From UBA3478 sp036782715 (GTDB taxonomy: Bacteria; Bacteroidota; Bacteroidia; Flavobacteriales; Flavobacteriaceae): 64,000 nt of DNA. The position numbers were made by a program, and so were the translations under genes. The stretch is from the NCBI GenBank assembly GCA_036782715.1, contig DAIPYN010000007.1, forward strand, positions 8,911 through 72,910, written 5' to 3'. Under the pieces are notes generated by a model that saw only the letters and a list, made by a program, of their open reading frames with translations, was not told where the DNA came from and did no database searches. Positions 35,077 to 43,826 of this stretch are shown one piece after another; within the stretch, counting starts at the first letter, position 1, and each line of letters begins with the position of its first letter.

Positions 35077-35403
35077 TTATTCAATCAGCCGAATTCCTTC
35101 AGGACAACGGGCGATTCTGTGTTCAATACCAGCACTAACAAAAAGGTATTCCTTACAAGGTTCTTTTCTAGGTTTGCTTCTTTTGAAGTCGATAGAAGCG
35201 TCTTCAAGGAGTTTAGCAATTTTTAAACTATCCTGGCCCTTTATCACATTTGCGGTTCTGAGATCTTTAACTACTCTACAATTAGGTAAGTAACAAAAGT
35301 CTACGCCTTTTCCATCGGTTTTTTTATCAACGATAAACCACAAGAAAATGGAGCCAATTCCTAATCCAATAAGGTACCAAAATAACCGCTTAACGAAAGC
35401 CAT
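35077..35403 (-). CDS. DUF4258-like small membrane-anchored protein
   Basis: A 108-residue protein with an N-terminal membrane anchor (FWYLIGLGIGSIFLWFIV), a short cysteine-containing linker (VDFCYLPNCRVV) and a soluble C-terminal part ending EHRIARCPEGIRLIE. The pattern resembles flavobacterial DUF4258 proteins. The soluble part is likely periplasmic because of the single N-terminal helix, and its cysteines could form disulfides. It starts 1 nt after the stop of the alanine-dehydrogenase-like gene, so the two are cotranscribed. Function unknown. Confidence 0.75.
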   Translation of the reverse strand: MAFVKRLFWYLIGLGIGSIFLWFIVDKKTDGKGVDFCYLPNCRVVKDLRTANVIKGQDSLKIAKLLEDASIDFKRSKPRKEPCKEYLFVSAGIEHRIARCPEGIRLIE

Positions 35404-35404
35404 A

Positions 35405-36598
35405 TTATAGTGTTAATAGCGAAAGATTTCGAAAGGGTAGAGGAAACCAATCAGATACAAAGTTACTAGTTAAATATCCGTTATAGGTATAAACCCCTGA
35501 TTGTAATTCTTGAGAATTTTTAAATCCTGCAGGAACTCCTCCATTCGAGGTCAATTTAAGAAGATAGGAAACCACTAATGCGTTGAGTGCGATAGAGGAA
35601 GTTTTTGGATACCTGGATGGAATGTTTGGAACCCCATAATGAACTACGTCATAAATAACGCGAATAGGATCATCATGAGTGGTAAGCTCTGAGGTTTCAA
35701 TGCACCCCCCACTATCGATGCTAACATCGACAATGATCGATCCTGATTTCATTTGAGCAACCATCGATTCTAAGACGACAATCGGTGCTCTTTTTTCTCC
35801 TGTAAGCGTTCCGATGACAACATCTGCAGTTTTAAGATGTCTTGATATTCCCTCTTGGGATAGGGTAGAGGTATGTAAATTTGGTCCTAGACTGTTACGA
35901 GCACTTCTTAATTTTGATAAATCGTTATCGTATAGTGTTACATCTGATCCTAAGGATAAAGCGGTTCGAGCAGCTTCTATACCTGTTGTTTGTGCTCCTA
36001 TAACCACTGTTTGTATAGGAGGAACACCAGTAATACTTCCGAAAAGTAATCCGTTACCTTTATTAGAGGCAGAAAGTAATTCAGAGGCAATATGAATGGC
36101 ACTTTGCCCAGCAATCTCACCTAAACTTTCAACAAATGGAAAATGACTAGAACCTTCTCGAATAAATTCTAAACCAATCGCCGTAATTTTCTTTTCAAGA
36201 AGCTTTTCAAAGTAGGCTTTCTCCTTAGTTTTTATCTGAAGAGCAGATAGAAGGGTACAGCCTACCGTAACCTTTTCAATTTCCTCTATGGTAAAAGGAT
36301 CAATCTTGACAATAAATGGAGAACCAAATACTCTTTTGTCATCAGCTGTAACCTCAGCACCTGCCTCAGAATATGACCGATTGTCATATCCTGCATTTAG
36401 TCCTAAATCCTTCTCAATGATTATTTCATGACCTAAATGACAAAGCTGTTTCACTCCTTCTGGTGTAATTGCGACTCTTCTTTCTTGAAGCGTTGAAGCC
36501 TTTGCAAAGCTTACTATTAGGCGCTCCTCAGAATGGTTAACCCAAAGTCTTTCTTCTTGAGGTAAAAGCTCAGTTCTTGAAAATGGAGATTTACTCAT
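35405..36598 (-). CDS. ald: Alanine dehydrogenase-like NAD-binding protein with a changed active site
   Basis: A 397-residue protein of the alanine dehydrogenase/PntA N-terminal family. ERRVAITPEGVKQL matches the family signature, FIVKIDP keeps the substrate lysine, and the NAD fold starts at TVVIGAQTTGIEAARTAL. The catalytic histidine, normally within a YLHLA-like segment, is replaced: the corresponding sequence is LLSALQIKT with a glutamine. An extra N-terminal stretch of about 30 residues precedes the usual start. Such variants are common in Bacteroidota, where the alanine dehydrogenase label is inherited; activity on pyruvate and ammonia should not be assumed. Confidence 0.75.
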   Translation of the reverse strand: MSKSPFSRTELLPQEERLWVNHSEERLIVSFAKASTLQERRVAITPEGVKQLCHLGHEIIIEKDLGLNAGYDNRSYSEAGAEVTADDKRVFGSPFIVKIDPFTIEEIEKVTVGCTLLSALQIKTKEKAYFEKLLEKKITAIGLEFIREGSSHFPFVESLGEIAGQSAIHIASELLSASNKGNGLLFGSITGVPPIQTVVIGAQTTGIEAARTALSLGSDVTLYDNDLSKLRSARNSLGPNLHTSTLSQEGISRHLKTADVVIGTLTGEKRAPIVVLESMVAQMKSGSIIVDVSIDSGGCIETSELTTHDDPIRVIYDVVHYGVPNIPSRYPKTSSIALNALVVSYLLKLTSNGGVPAGFKNSQELQSGVYTYNGYLTSNFVSDWFPLPFRNLSLLTL

Positions 36599-36616
36599 GC
36601 TGCGAAAAATACAAAA

Positions 36617-37075
36617 TCAGGAACGATAAATACTCAATTTCCGTCGATTCTCTGCAGTGATTTCAATCGATACCGTAATGGCCTTAGGATTAAATAGGGA
36701 AGACATACGTTCTGACCATTCAATAAAGATTAAGCTGTTTGAATCAAGGTACTCGTCAAAACCAATGTCATAGAGTTCTACTTCGTTTTCAACTCGATAA
36801 AGATCGGCATGATATACAGGCGTGTGGTTAGGTAATTCATAAGTATTCACTAGGGAGTAGGTAGGGCTGCTAATAACATCTTTTACTCCTAAAATCTGTA
36901 AAATGACCTTTATTAATGTAGTCTTTCCTGCACCCATTTCTCCTTCCACGTACACTTCACCTCTAGAAGGTAGTCGATTGATAATTTCCAAAGCGTATTG
37001 GTCGATATCTTCTAAGGTGTACTCAAGTACAAGGTCGGGATGTGCTTTCTTGCCTACTGACATATTTATGGTCAT
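36617..37075 (-). CDS. tsaE: TsaE, tRNA t6A synthesis ATPase
   Basis: About 152 residues with the TsaE layout: Walker A GEMGAGKTTLIK, then SSPTYSLVNTYE and YHADLYRVENEVELYDIGFDEYL and the LIFIEWSERM block. With TsaB, TsaC and TsaD it makes N6-threonylcarbamoyladenosine at tRNA position 37. The start is ATG 37075 or 37063; longer readings run through the -7 element at 37096-37103 and are rejected. It is divergent from the HD phosphohydrolase gene, and their 5' regions are only about 30 nt apart. Confidence 0.9.
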   Translation of the reverse strand: MTINMSVGKKAHPDLVLEYTLEDIDQYALEIINRLPSRGEVYVEGEMGAGKTTLIKVILQILGVKDVISSPTYSLVNTYELPNHTPVYHADLYRVENEVELYDIGFDEYLDSNSLIFIEWSERMSSLFNPKAITVSIEITAENRRKLSIYRS

Positions 37076-37095
37076 CTTTGTGACTCTATAAGTAT

Positions 37096-37103
37096 CAAAG
37101 ATA
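37096..37103 (-). promoter_or_regulatory. -7 promoter element for tsaE
   Basis: On the minus strand TATCTTTG matches TAnnTTTG, 20 nt upstream of the ATG at 37075. It excludes translation starts further upstream for tsaE. Confidence 0.6.
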
Positions 37104-38324
37104 GTGTTGTCTAGCCATAAATTAAAGGTGTTTAATGACCCGATATACGGTTCTGTCGCCATTCCTTCACCACTTATTCTTCAAGTTATCTCTCATCCTT
37201 TTTTTCAAAGGTTAAGACGAATTTCACAAATGGGTCTTTCCTATTTGGTGTATCCCGGTGCGCATCATACTCGTTTTCATCACGCTTTGGGAGCGATGAA
37301 TTTAATGCAAAAAGCGATTGATACCTTGATTCTCAAGGGAGTAAGTATTTCGTCAGAAGAGAAACAAGGATTGTTATTAGCAATTTTACTTCACGATATA
37401 GGCCACGGTCCATTTTCTCATGCATTAGAAGAGAAGTTGATTTCGAAACATCATGAATCTCTTTCTTTAGGATTTATGGAGCTCTTGAACGAAGAATTTG
37501 ATGGCCAACTCGATAAAGCAATCGCCATTTTTAAAGGGGAATCAGACCGACCTTTTTTAAATCAACTAGTTTCTAGTCAGCTTGATATGGACCGTCTTGA
37601 TTATCTCAAACGAGATAGCTTCTTTGCTGGTGTTACTGAAGGAAATATCAATTCAGAACGCTTGATTAGCACCATAAATGTGGTTGATGATTCTTTGGTT
37701 ATAGAAGAAAAGGGAATTTATTCTGTTGAAAAATTTCTAATGGCGCGTCGCTTTATGTATTGGCAGGTTTACCTTCACAAGACGAGTATCGTCGCCGAAA
37801 TCATGCTCGGAAAGATCATTGAAAGAGCTAAAGAATTAATTCATCGCGGGGAATCCATTGAGGGTCCACCGAATCTGATGTACTTCTTGAATCAACAATT
37901 TTCAAATGATAGCGTTACGCTTCATCAATTTGCTGCGATCGATGATATTGATATTATGGCATGTATTAAAAGATGGTCAAGCCACAGCGATTCGATTCTA
38001 GCTCGTCTTTGTAGCGGAATTCTCAATAGAGATTTACTTGAGGTTAGGTTTAGAGAAGAACGCGCAACTGAAAAAGAATTAAAAGCATTAAAGTCAGAGG
38101 TAGCAAAGGAATATAAGGTGAGTTTAAGTGATGCACACTATCTCGTTTATGACGGTACACTTTGGAACTTAGCTTATAACCCTAATAAACAACCCATTCG
38201 GATTCTTTTTAGAGGAGGTGAGGTGATGGATTTTATGCAGGCGAGTCGTTATGCGGGAGCCGGTGCATTTAGCGTAAAACACGAGAAGAACTATATCTGC
38301 TCACCTCAACTACAACTGTCATAA
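37104..38324 (+). CDS. HD-domain phosphohydrolase (dGTPase/YwfO-like)
   Basis: A 406-residue HD-domain protein related to dNTP triphosphohydrolases such as SAMHD1 and YwfO. The metal motif reads ILLHDIGHGPFSHALE, preceded by HHTRFHHALGAMNL (first histidine) and followed by QLDMDRLDYLKRDSFF, the pattern of this branch. The start is uncertain: no ATG is available, and GTG 37104, TTG 37107 and GTG 37128 are all in frame; the conserved part starts at KVFNDPIYG. It is the first gene of a long plus-strand series into the lpx genes. Substrate (dNTPs or other nucleotides) is inferred. Confidence 0.85.
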   Translation: MLSSHKLKVFNDPIYGSVAIPSPLILQVISHPFFQRLRRISQMGLSYLVYPGAHHTRFHHALGAMNLMQKAIDTLILKGVSISSEEKQGLLLAILLHDIGHGPFSHALEEKLISKHHESLSLGFMELLNEEFDGQLDKAIAIFKGESDRPFLNQLVSSQLDMDRLDYLKRDSFFAGVTEGNINSERLISTINVVDDSLVIEEKGIYSVEKFLMARRFMYWQVYLHKTSIVAEIMLGKIIERAKELIHRGESIEGPPNLMYFLNQQFSNDSVTLHQFAAIDDIDIMACIKRWSSHSDSILARLCSGILNRDLLEVRFREERATEKELKALKSEVAKEYKVSLSDAHYLVYDGTLWNLAYNPNKQPIRILFRGGEVMDFMQASRYAGAGAFSVKHEKNYICSPQLQLS

Positions 38325-38329
38325 ATCCT

Positions 38330-38337
38330 TACCTTTG
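38330..38337 (+). promoter_or_regulatory. -7 promoter element directly before lpxD
   Basis: TACCTTTG matches TAnnTTTG and ends only 6 nt before the ATG at 38344. Transcription from it would start at or next to the start codon, so the lpxD message may be leaderless. Confidence 0.6.
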
Positions 38338-38343
38338 CGCCAA

Positions 38344-39381
38344 ATGAACTTTGATGTACAACAAATTGCCGATTGGATTGGGGCCGAGATCATTGGTGAC
38401 CCTAATCAAGTTATTGACCACTTCTCGGCAATTGAGGAAGGAAGCGATCGGGGAATTTCGTTTTTAGCGAATCCGAAATATGAAAACTTTCTCTATAGCA
38501 CTGAAGCTTCTGCAGTCATTGTATCTAGAGACATTCAACTTAAAGAATCTACTCATACCACCTTGCTAAAGGTAGAGGACCCTTATCGTGCTTTTGCTCA
38601 GTTATTAAGGGCTTATGAACAAGCAATAAAGCCAGAATATCATGGCGTGGATAGTTCGTCGAACATTCATGAGAGTGCGTCTGTTGAAACTTCAGTATAT
38701 GTAGGTGCGCTAGCGGTAATTGAAAGGGGTGCCAAGATTGCTTCAGATACACAAATTCACGCTCAATCCTTTATTGGTCGTAATGTTACCATTGGTGAAC
38801 GTTGTGAAATTTACCCTGGTGTAAAGATTTACTCAGATACGATAATTGGGGATGATGTTGTTATTCATGCTAATTCTGTGATCGGCGCACCTGGATTTGG
38901 ATTCTCTCCTAATGAGAATGGGGGGTTTGATAAAATTCCTCAATTAGGAAAAGTAGTCATAGAAGATGGGGTAGACATTGGTTCTTCTTGCACTATTGAT
39001 CGGGCAACCTTCGGGGAAACTCGTATTTCAAAGGGTGTTAAACTCGATAATCAAGTACATCTAGCACATAATGTTTGTGTTGGTCCAAATACCGTAATCG
39101 CCGCTCAAACCGGTGTAGCGGGATCGACGAAAATTGGTAGTCAGGTGATGATAGGAGGTCAGGTAGGTATCGTGGGTCATATTAAAATTGGTGACGGAGC
39201 CAAGATTCAAGCTCAAAGCGGTGTTACTCGTAAAGTCAAAAACAACGAGAAAATTCAAGGTACTCCAGCAATAGACTATAATACCTACAGCAAATCGTAC
39301 ATTCATTTCAAAAACCTAGTATCTCTTGAAGCTAGAATTAAAGAATTAGAACAAATAAGCAATAAACCATCAAAGAAGTGA
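38344..39381 (+). CDS. lpxD: UDP-3-O-(3-hydroxyacyl)glucosamine N-acyltransferase LpxD
   Basis: A 345-residue LpxD, third step of lipid A synthesis. The N-terminal uridine-binding domain (FSAIEEGSDRGISFLANPKY) is followed by a left-handed beta-helix of hexapeptide repeats (for example VYVGALAVIERGAKI and IGDDVVIHANSVIG), with GAPGFGFSP and the catalytic HLAHN motif. The TTG at 38335 belongs to the promoter, so ATG 38344 is the start. Its stop overlaps the next start as GTGA, giving a tight lpxD-lpxC/fabZ-lpxA-efp series. Confidence 0.95.
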   Translation: MNFDVQQIADWIGAEIIGDPNQVIDHFSAIEEGSDRGISFLANPKYENFLYSTEASAVIVSRDIQLKESTHTTLLKVEDPYRAFAQLLRAYEQAIKPEYHGVDSSSNIHESASVETSVYVGALAVIERGAKIASDTQIHAQSFIGRNVTIGERCEIYPGVKIYSDTIIGDDVVIHANSVIGAPGFGFSPNENGGFDKIPQLGKVVIEDGVDIGSSCTIDRATFGETRISKGVKLDNQVHLAHNVCVGPNTVIAAQTGVAGSTKIGSQVMIGGQVGIVGHIKIGDGAKIQAQSGVTRKVKNNEKIQGTPAIDYNTYSKSYIHFKNLVSLEARIKELEQISNKPSKK

Positions 39382-40763
39382 AGCAAACTACTTTAGAGAG
39401 AGCGATTAGTATATCTGGTATTGGTCTGCATACAGGTCAAGAAGTAACTTTGACTTTTCAGCCAGCTGAGCCAGACACAGGGTTCGTTTTTAAAAGAGTT
39501 GATCTTGAAGGAAGTCCAGAGGTACCCGCCTCTGCTAAGTGGGTCAATAAAACTCAAAGAAGCACTGTTTTAGATTGTAACGGTGTAGAAGTTCAAACTT
39601 CAGAGCATGTTCTTGCTGCTTTAACTGGATTAGATTACGATAACGCAATCATTGAGATTAATGCTAGCGAACCACCTATTTTAGACGGATCTGCAAAGTA
39701 CTTTATCGAAGCTCTTGAAAAGGCAGGTAAGGTAGAACAAGAGGCAGAGCGTGAAGTTTATGTCGTTTCTGAACCGATTCATTACAAAGACGCAGAATCT
39801 GGATCCGAAATTATCATTCTACCTTCGGAGAACTATGAGGTACAGGTGATGGTTGATTTTGGTACTAAGATTCTTGGGACACAAAATGCTTCACTTTATT
39901 CTATTGAGGAGTTCAAAGAAGAAATCGCTGATGCCCGTACATTCAGCTTTTTGCATGACATCGAGATGTTACTAGATCAAGGCCTAATTAGAGGCGGAGA
40001 TTTAAACAATGCCATTGTGTATGTAGATAAGGAGCTTTCAAATGAAACTTTAAGTAAACTGAAAGCAGCCTTTGATAAAGAAGACATTCAGGTTACTCCC
40101 AACGGCATCCTCAATAACTTAGAATTGAAACATCCCAATGAAGCAGCAAGGCACAAATTACTTGATGTAATCGGAGATTTAGCTCTTATTGGAAGTAAAA
40201 TACAGGGTAGAGTAATTGCTTGTAAACCCGGTCACCTAGTGAATACTGAATTCGCTAAGGTGATGCAAAAGAAAATTAAGGACGAAAAGCGCAAGCGAGT
40301 ACCAAAAATGGATATCTATGCGCAACCCGTAATGGATACGGTGCAGATCATGGATATGTTACCGCACCGTCCTCCATTTCTTTTAGTAGATAAGATTCTA
40401 GAACTAACTGACTCTAGAGTCGTAGGACTGAAAAACGTATCCATGAATGAAGCCTACTTTGTAGGTCATTTTCCTGGTGCTCCTGTAATGCCTGGAGTAC
40501 TTCAAATTGAGGCTATGGCCCAAACAGGAGGGGTTTTGGTTCTTAACACTGTTCCAGATCCGGAAAATTACTTGACCTTCTTCATGAAGATGGATAATGT
40601 AAAATTTAAGCATCAGGTAAATCCCGGAGACACCCTGATTTTCGATTGTGAGTTAATTACTCCTATACGGCGTGGTATTTGTCATATGAGGGCGTTGGCT
40701 TTCGTCGGAGATAAACTCGTTTCTGAGGCCGAATTAATGGCTCAGATTGTAAAAACTAAATAA
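39378..40763 (+). CDS. lpxC-fabZ: Bifunctional LpxC deacetylase / FabZ dehydratase
   Basis: A 461-residue fusion typical of Bacteroidota. Residues 1 to about 305 are LpxC, the zinc deacetylase that commits lipid A synthesis: SEHVLAALTGLDYDNA and HKLLDVIGDLAL carry zinc ligands, and SFLHDIEML is conserved. Residues about 315-461 are FabZ, the 3-hydroxyacyl-ACP dehydratase, with DMLPHRPPFLLVDKI, GHFPGAPVMPGVLQIEAMA and the active-site histidine and glutamate in them. Fusion ties fatty acid supply to lipid A production. The start is GTG at 39378, overlapping the lpxD stop; lpxA follows 6 nt later. Confidence 0.96.
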   Translation: MKQTTLERAISISGIGLHTGQEVTLTFQPAEPDTGFVFKRVDLEGSPEVPASAKWVNKTQRSTVLDCNGVEVQTSEHVLAALTGLDYDNAIIEINASEPPILDGSAKYFIEALEKAGKVEQEAEREVYVVSEPIHYKDAESGSEIIILPSENYEVQVMVDFGTKILGTQNASLYSIEEFKEEIADARTFSFLHDIEMLLDQGLIRGGDLNNAIVYVDKELSNETLSKLKAAFDKEDIQVTPNGILNNLELKHPNEAARHKLLDVIGDLALIGSKIQGRVIACKPGHLVNTEFAKVMQKKIKDEKRKRVPKMDIYAQPVMDTVQIMDMLPHRPPFLLVDKILELTDSRVVGLKNVSMNEAYFVGHFPGAPVMPGVLQIEAMAQTGGVLVLNTVPDPENYLTFFMKMDNVKFKHQVNPGDTLIFDCELITPIRRGICHMRALAFVGDKLVSEAELMAQIVKTK

Positions 40764-40769
40764 TTCTAA

Positions 40770-41555
40770 ATGAATCAACCTTTAGCCTACGTCCATCCAG
40801 GTGCGAAAATTGCTAAAAATGTTACCATTGAACCCTTCGCAATGATTCACAATAATGTGGAAATAGGTGAGGGAACTTGGATCGGCTCCAACGTAACTAT
40901 AATGGAGGGTGCAAGAATCGGTAAAAACTGTTTTATCTATCCAGGTTCAGTGATTTCTGCTCCACCTCAAGACTTAAAGTACTCAGGCGAGGATACCACA
41001 ACCGTTATCGGTGATCATACTACTATTAGAGAATGCGTTACCATTAACAGAGGTACTACTGATCGTTGGAAGACCACCATTGGGTCAAACTGCTTGATTA
41101 TGGCGTATTGTCACATCGCACACGACTGTAATGTATCTGACGGATGTATATTTAGTAATAACTCTACCCTTGCTGGTCATGTGAATGTAGGGCCGAATGT
41201 TGTTATGGCTGGGATGGTAGCAGTACACCAGTTTGTTTCTATCGGACATCATTCCTTTGTTACAGGTGGTGCTCTGGTTAGAAAGGATGTTCCACCATTT
41301 GTTAAAGCAGCTAGAGAACCTCTATCTTATGTGGGAGTCAATTCTGTAGGACTTAGAAGAAGAGGTTTTACACCAGAAAAAATTAAAGAGATTCAACAGA
41401 TTTATCGAATTTTATACCAAAAGAATTACAATAACACCCAAGCCTTACAGATCATTGAAGCTGAAATGGAAGCTACGCGTGAACGAGATGAAATACTCGA
41501 ATTCATAAGAGTATCTAAACGCGGTATCATGAAAGGCTATTTTAATAATTCATAA
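40770..41555 (+). CDS. lpxA: Acyl-ACP--UDP-GlcNAc O-acyltransferase LpxA
   Basis: A 261-residue LpxA, the first enzyme of lipid A synthesis. It shows continuous hexapeptide repeats (IEPFAMIHNNVEIGEGTWIG and so on), the catalytic histidine in CHIAHDCNV, and the C-terminal helical part with SYVGVNSVGLRRRGF, which matches the family. It lies 6 nt after lpxC-fabZ and 2 nt before efp, so all belong to one operon. The length of the acyl chain it selects cannot be judged by eye. Confidence 0.96.
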   Translation: MNQPLAYVHPGAKIAKNVTIEPFAMIHNNVEIGEGTWIGSNVTIMEGARIGKNCFIYPGSVISAPPQDLKYSGEDTTTVIGDHTTIRECVTINRGTTDRWKTTIGSNCLIMAYCHIAHDCNVSDGCIFSNNSTLAGHVNVGPNVVMAGMVAVHQFVSIGHHSFVTGGALVRKDVPPFVKAAREPLSYVGVNSVGLRRRGFTPEKIKEIQQIYRILYQKNYNNTQALQIIEAEMEATRERDEILEFIRVSKRGIMKGYFNNS

Positions 41556-41557
41556 TT

Positions 41558-42124
41558 ATGGCGTCAACTTCAGACATCCGAAAAGGACTTTGCATTCGTT
41601 ACAATAACGATATCTACAAAATCATCGAATTCTTGCATGTTAAACCTGGAAAGGGACCGGCATTCGTAAGAACCAAACTTAAAAGTGTGACTACAGGAAA
41701 AGTACTTGATAACACCTTTTCTGCGGGTCATAAACTAGAAGACGTTCGTGTAGAGACTCGTAGTTTTCAATTTCTCTACAGTGAAGGTTCGACCTATCAC
41801 TTCATGAATACTGAGGATTATGATCAAATCGCACTTCAGGAAGAAGCTTTAGAAGCTCATGATTTACTTAAAGAAGGAGAGGTGGTTACTATTTTATTCA
41901 ATACAGAAGATAGCGCGCCATTATCAGTAGATATGCCAGCCAGTGTTGTACTAGAAGTTACGCACTCTGAACCCGGTGTTAAAGGTAACACAGCTACGAA
42001 TGCTACTAAACCAGCAACCGTAGAAACCGGAGCAAGAATCAACGTCCCTTTGTTTATTAACGAAGGAGATAAGGTCAAAATTGACACCGAAAAGAAATCA
42101 TACATCGAAAGAGTTAAAGAATAA
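41558..42124 (+). CDS. efp: Translation elongation factor P
   Basis: A 188-residue EF-P that rescues ribosomes stalled at polyproline. Three beta-barrel domains are visible: the N-terminal KOW-like domain with the tip loop HVKPGKGPAFVRTK (modifiable lysine within KPGKG), the central OB domain and the C-terminal OB domain with GARINVPLFINEGDKVKIDT. It follows lpxA with a 2 nt gap, an unusual but compact pairing of translation with lipid A genes. No modifying enzyme (EpmA, EarP) is encoded here. Confidence 0.97.
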   Translation: MASTSDIRKGLCIRYNNDIYKIIEFLHVKPGKGPAFVRTKLKSVTTGKVLDNTFSAGHKLEDVRVETRSFQFLYSEGSTYHFMNTEDYDQIALQEEALEAHDLLKEGEVVTILFNTEDSAPLSVDMPASVVLEVTHSEPGVKGNTATNATKPATVETGARINVPLFINEGDKVKIDTEKKSYIERVKE

Positions 42125-42159
42125 ACATAATCATAGGCAAATCATTCATTTGTCATTTC

Positions 42160-42167
42160 TAAATTTG
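42160..42167 (+). promoter_or_regulatory. -7 promoter element for sucD
   Basis: TAAATTTG matches TAnnTTTG and lies 16 nt upstream of the ATG at 42184, in the 59 nt gap after efp, so sucD starts a new transcript. Confidence 0.55.
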
Positions 42168-42183
42168 CAATCAAAATAAAAAT

Positions 42184-43056
42184 ATGAGTGTATTAGTAAA
42201 TAAAGATTCGCGCATTATTGTTCAAGGTTTTACAGGTACCGAAGGTACTTTTCATGCCGAACAAATGATTGAATACGGAACTAATGTGGTAGGAGGGGTA
42301 ACTCCGGGTAAAGGAGGACAAACTCATCTTGATCGTCCTGTTTTTAACACAGTAAGAGAAGCTGTTGAAAAGGCGGGGGCTAATACCTCAATCATTTTTG
42401 TTCCACCAGCATTTGCAGCAGATGCAATTATGGAAGCTGCAAACGCAGGGATTAAGGTAATTATCGCAATCACAGAAGGTATTCCTGTGGCAGATATGGT
42501 TAAGGTATTCGATTATATCAAGCAATACGATTGCCGTCTAATTGGCCCTAATTGTCCGGGTGTAATTACTCCAGAAGAGGCTAAAGTTGGTATTATGCCA
42601 GGCTTTGTATTCGAAAAAGGAAAGGTAGGTATTGTTTCTAAATCAGGCACCTTAACTTATGAAGCCTCAGATCAGGTTGTTCGCAAAGGATTAGGTGTCT
42701 CTACTGCCATCGGTATTGGAGGAGACCCTATTATTGGTACCACAACCAAAGAAGCACTTCAATTACTTATTGAAGACGAAGAAACCGATTGTGTTGTTAT
42801 GATTGGTGAAATTGGAGGTCAGTTAGAGTCTGATGCTGCTCATTGGTATAAGAATAGCGGAAGCAAAAAACCAGTTGTTGGATTTATCGCTGGTGAGACT
42901 GCTCCTGCAGGTAGAACGATGGGTCATGCTGGTGCTATTGTCGGCGGTAGCGACGATACTGCGCAAGCTAAAAAGCGAATTATGGCTTCTTGCGGCATTC
43001 ATGTAGTAGATTCACCTGCACTGATAGGAGCTAAAGTAAAAGAGGTTTTAGCTTAA
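42184..43056 (+). CDS. sucD: Succinyl-CoA synthetase alpha subunit
   Basis: A 290-residue SucD of the citric acid cycle. The CoA-binding N-terminus has VQGFTGTEGTFHAEQM and TPGKGGQTHLDRPVFNTV, and the phospho-histidine is in GRTMGHAGAIVGG near residue 245. GPNCPGVITPEEAKVGIMPG is also diagnostic. The beta subunit gene sucC is not adjacent. Here sucD is followed by fabG, 11 nt downstream. Confidence 0.97.
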   Translation: MSVLVNKDSRIIVQGFTGTEGTFHAEQMIEYGTNVVGGVTPGKGGQTHLDRPVFNTVREAVEKAGANTSIIFVPPAFAADAIMEAANAGIKVIIAITEGIPVADMVKVFDYIKQYDCRLIGPNCPGVITPEEAKVGIMPGFVFEKGKVGIVSKSGTLTYEASDQVVRKGLGVSTAIGIGGDPIIGTTTKEALQLLIEDEETDCVVMIGEIGGQLESDAAHWYKNSGSKKPVVGFIAGETAPAGRTMGHAGAIVGGSDDTAQAKKRIMASCGIHVVDSPALIGAKVKEVLA

Positions 43057-43067
43057 ATTCGAAGGAC

Positions 43068-43811
43068 ATGTTATTAAACGGAAAAACGGTTTTAATCACT
43101 GGTGCAAGTAGAGGTATTGGTAGTGGTATTGCTAGAGTATTTGCTCAAAATGGTGCGAATGTAGCATTCACGTACAGCTCTAGTGAAGCACCAGCACTAG
43201 CACTACAAGATGAACTTTCGAAGTTAGGTGTTACTGTAAAGGCATATAAAAGTGATGCATCTAGTTTTGAAGCATGCGAAAAATTAGCTTCAGAGGTGAT
43301 GTCTGATTTTGACTCATTGGATGCGCTTATTAACAATGCTGGAATCACCAAAGACAATCTTCTCATGCGAATGTCTGAGGAAGACTTTGATAAGGTTATT
43401 GAGGTGAATCTTAAATCGGTTTTCAATATGACAAAGGCTTTTCAAAGAGTCTTTTTAAAGCAACGAAATGGTTCGATCATTAATATCAGTTCTATTGTCG
43501 GTGTTAAGGGTAATGCGGGTCAAGCGAATTACGCAGCCTCTAAGGCAGGTATGATTGGATTCACAAAAAGTGTCGCTTTAGAATTGGGTTCAAGAAACAT
43601 TAGAGCAAACGTTATTGCTCCAGGTTTTATTGAAACAGAAATGACCGATAAACTTGACGAAGCTGTAGTAGAACAATGGCGTGCAGGTATTCCATTAAAA
43701 CGTGGTGGAACCCCTGAGGATGTTGCGAACGCTTGTTTATTCTTCGCATCGGATCTTTCTTCTTATATTACCGGGCAAGTCCTTCTGGTAGATGGAGGAA
43801 TGTTAACTTAA
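43068..43811 (+). CDS. fabG: 3-Oxoacyl-ACP reductase FabG
   Basis: A 247-residue short-chain dehydrogenase that reduces 3-ketoacyl-ACP in fatty acid elongation. The NADPH site is TGASRGIGSGIA (residues 9-20), NNAGITKDNLLMRM is the FabG-type N-A-G segment, and the catalytic serine, tyrosine and lysine lie in NISSIVG and YAASKAG. The C-terminus ITGQVLLVDGGM is canonical. It sits between sucD and a prohibitin gene. A role in reducing a keto-sphingoid base is conceivable but unsupported by position. Confidence 0.94.
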   Translation: MLLNGKTVLITGASRGIGSGIARVFAQNGANVAFTYSSSEAPALALQDELSKLGVTVKAYKSDASSFEACEKLASEVMSDFDSLDALINNAGITKDNLLMRMSEEDFDKVIEVNLKSVFNMTKAFQRVFLKQRNGSIINISSIVGVKGNAGQANYAASKAGMIGFTKSVALELGSRNIRANVIAPGFIETEMTDKLDEAVVEQWRAGIPLKRGGTPEDVANACLFFASDLSSYITGQVLLVDGGMLT

Positions 43812-43826
43812 TTTAAAAAAATAAAA

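Noticed and set aside
43068..43811. FabG as the ketoreductase of the lipid module at 1839-5404
   Set aside because: It is far away, sits between sucD and prohibitin, and has ordinary FabG motifs; a role in fatty acid synthesis suffices.
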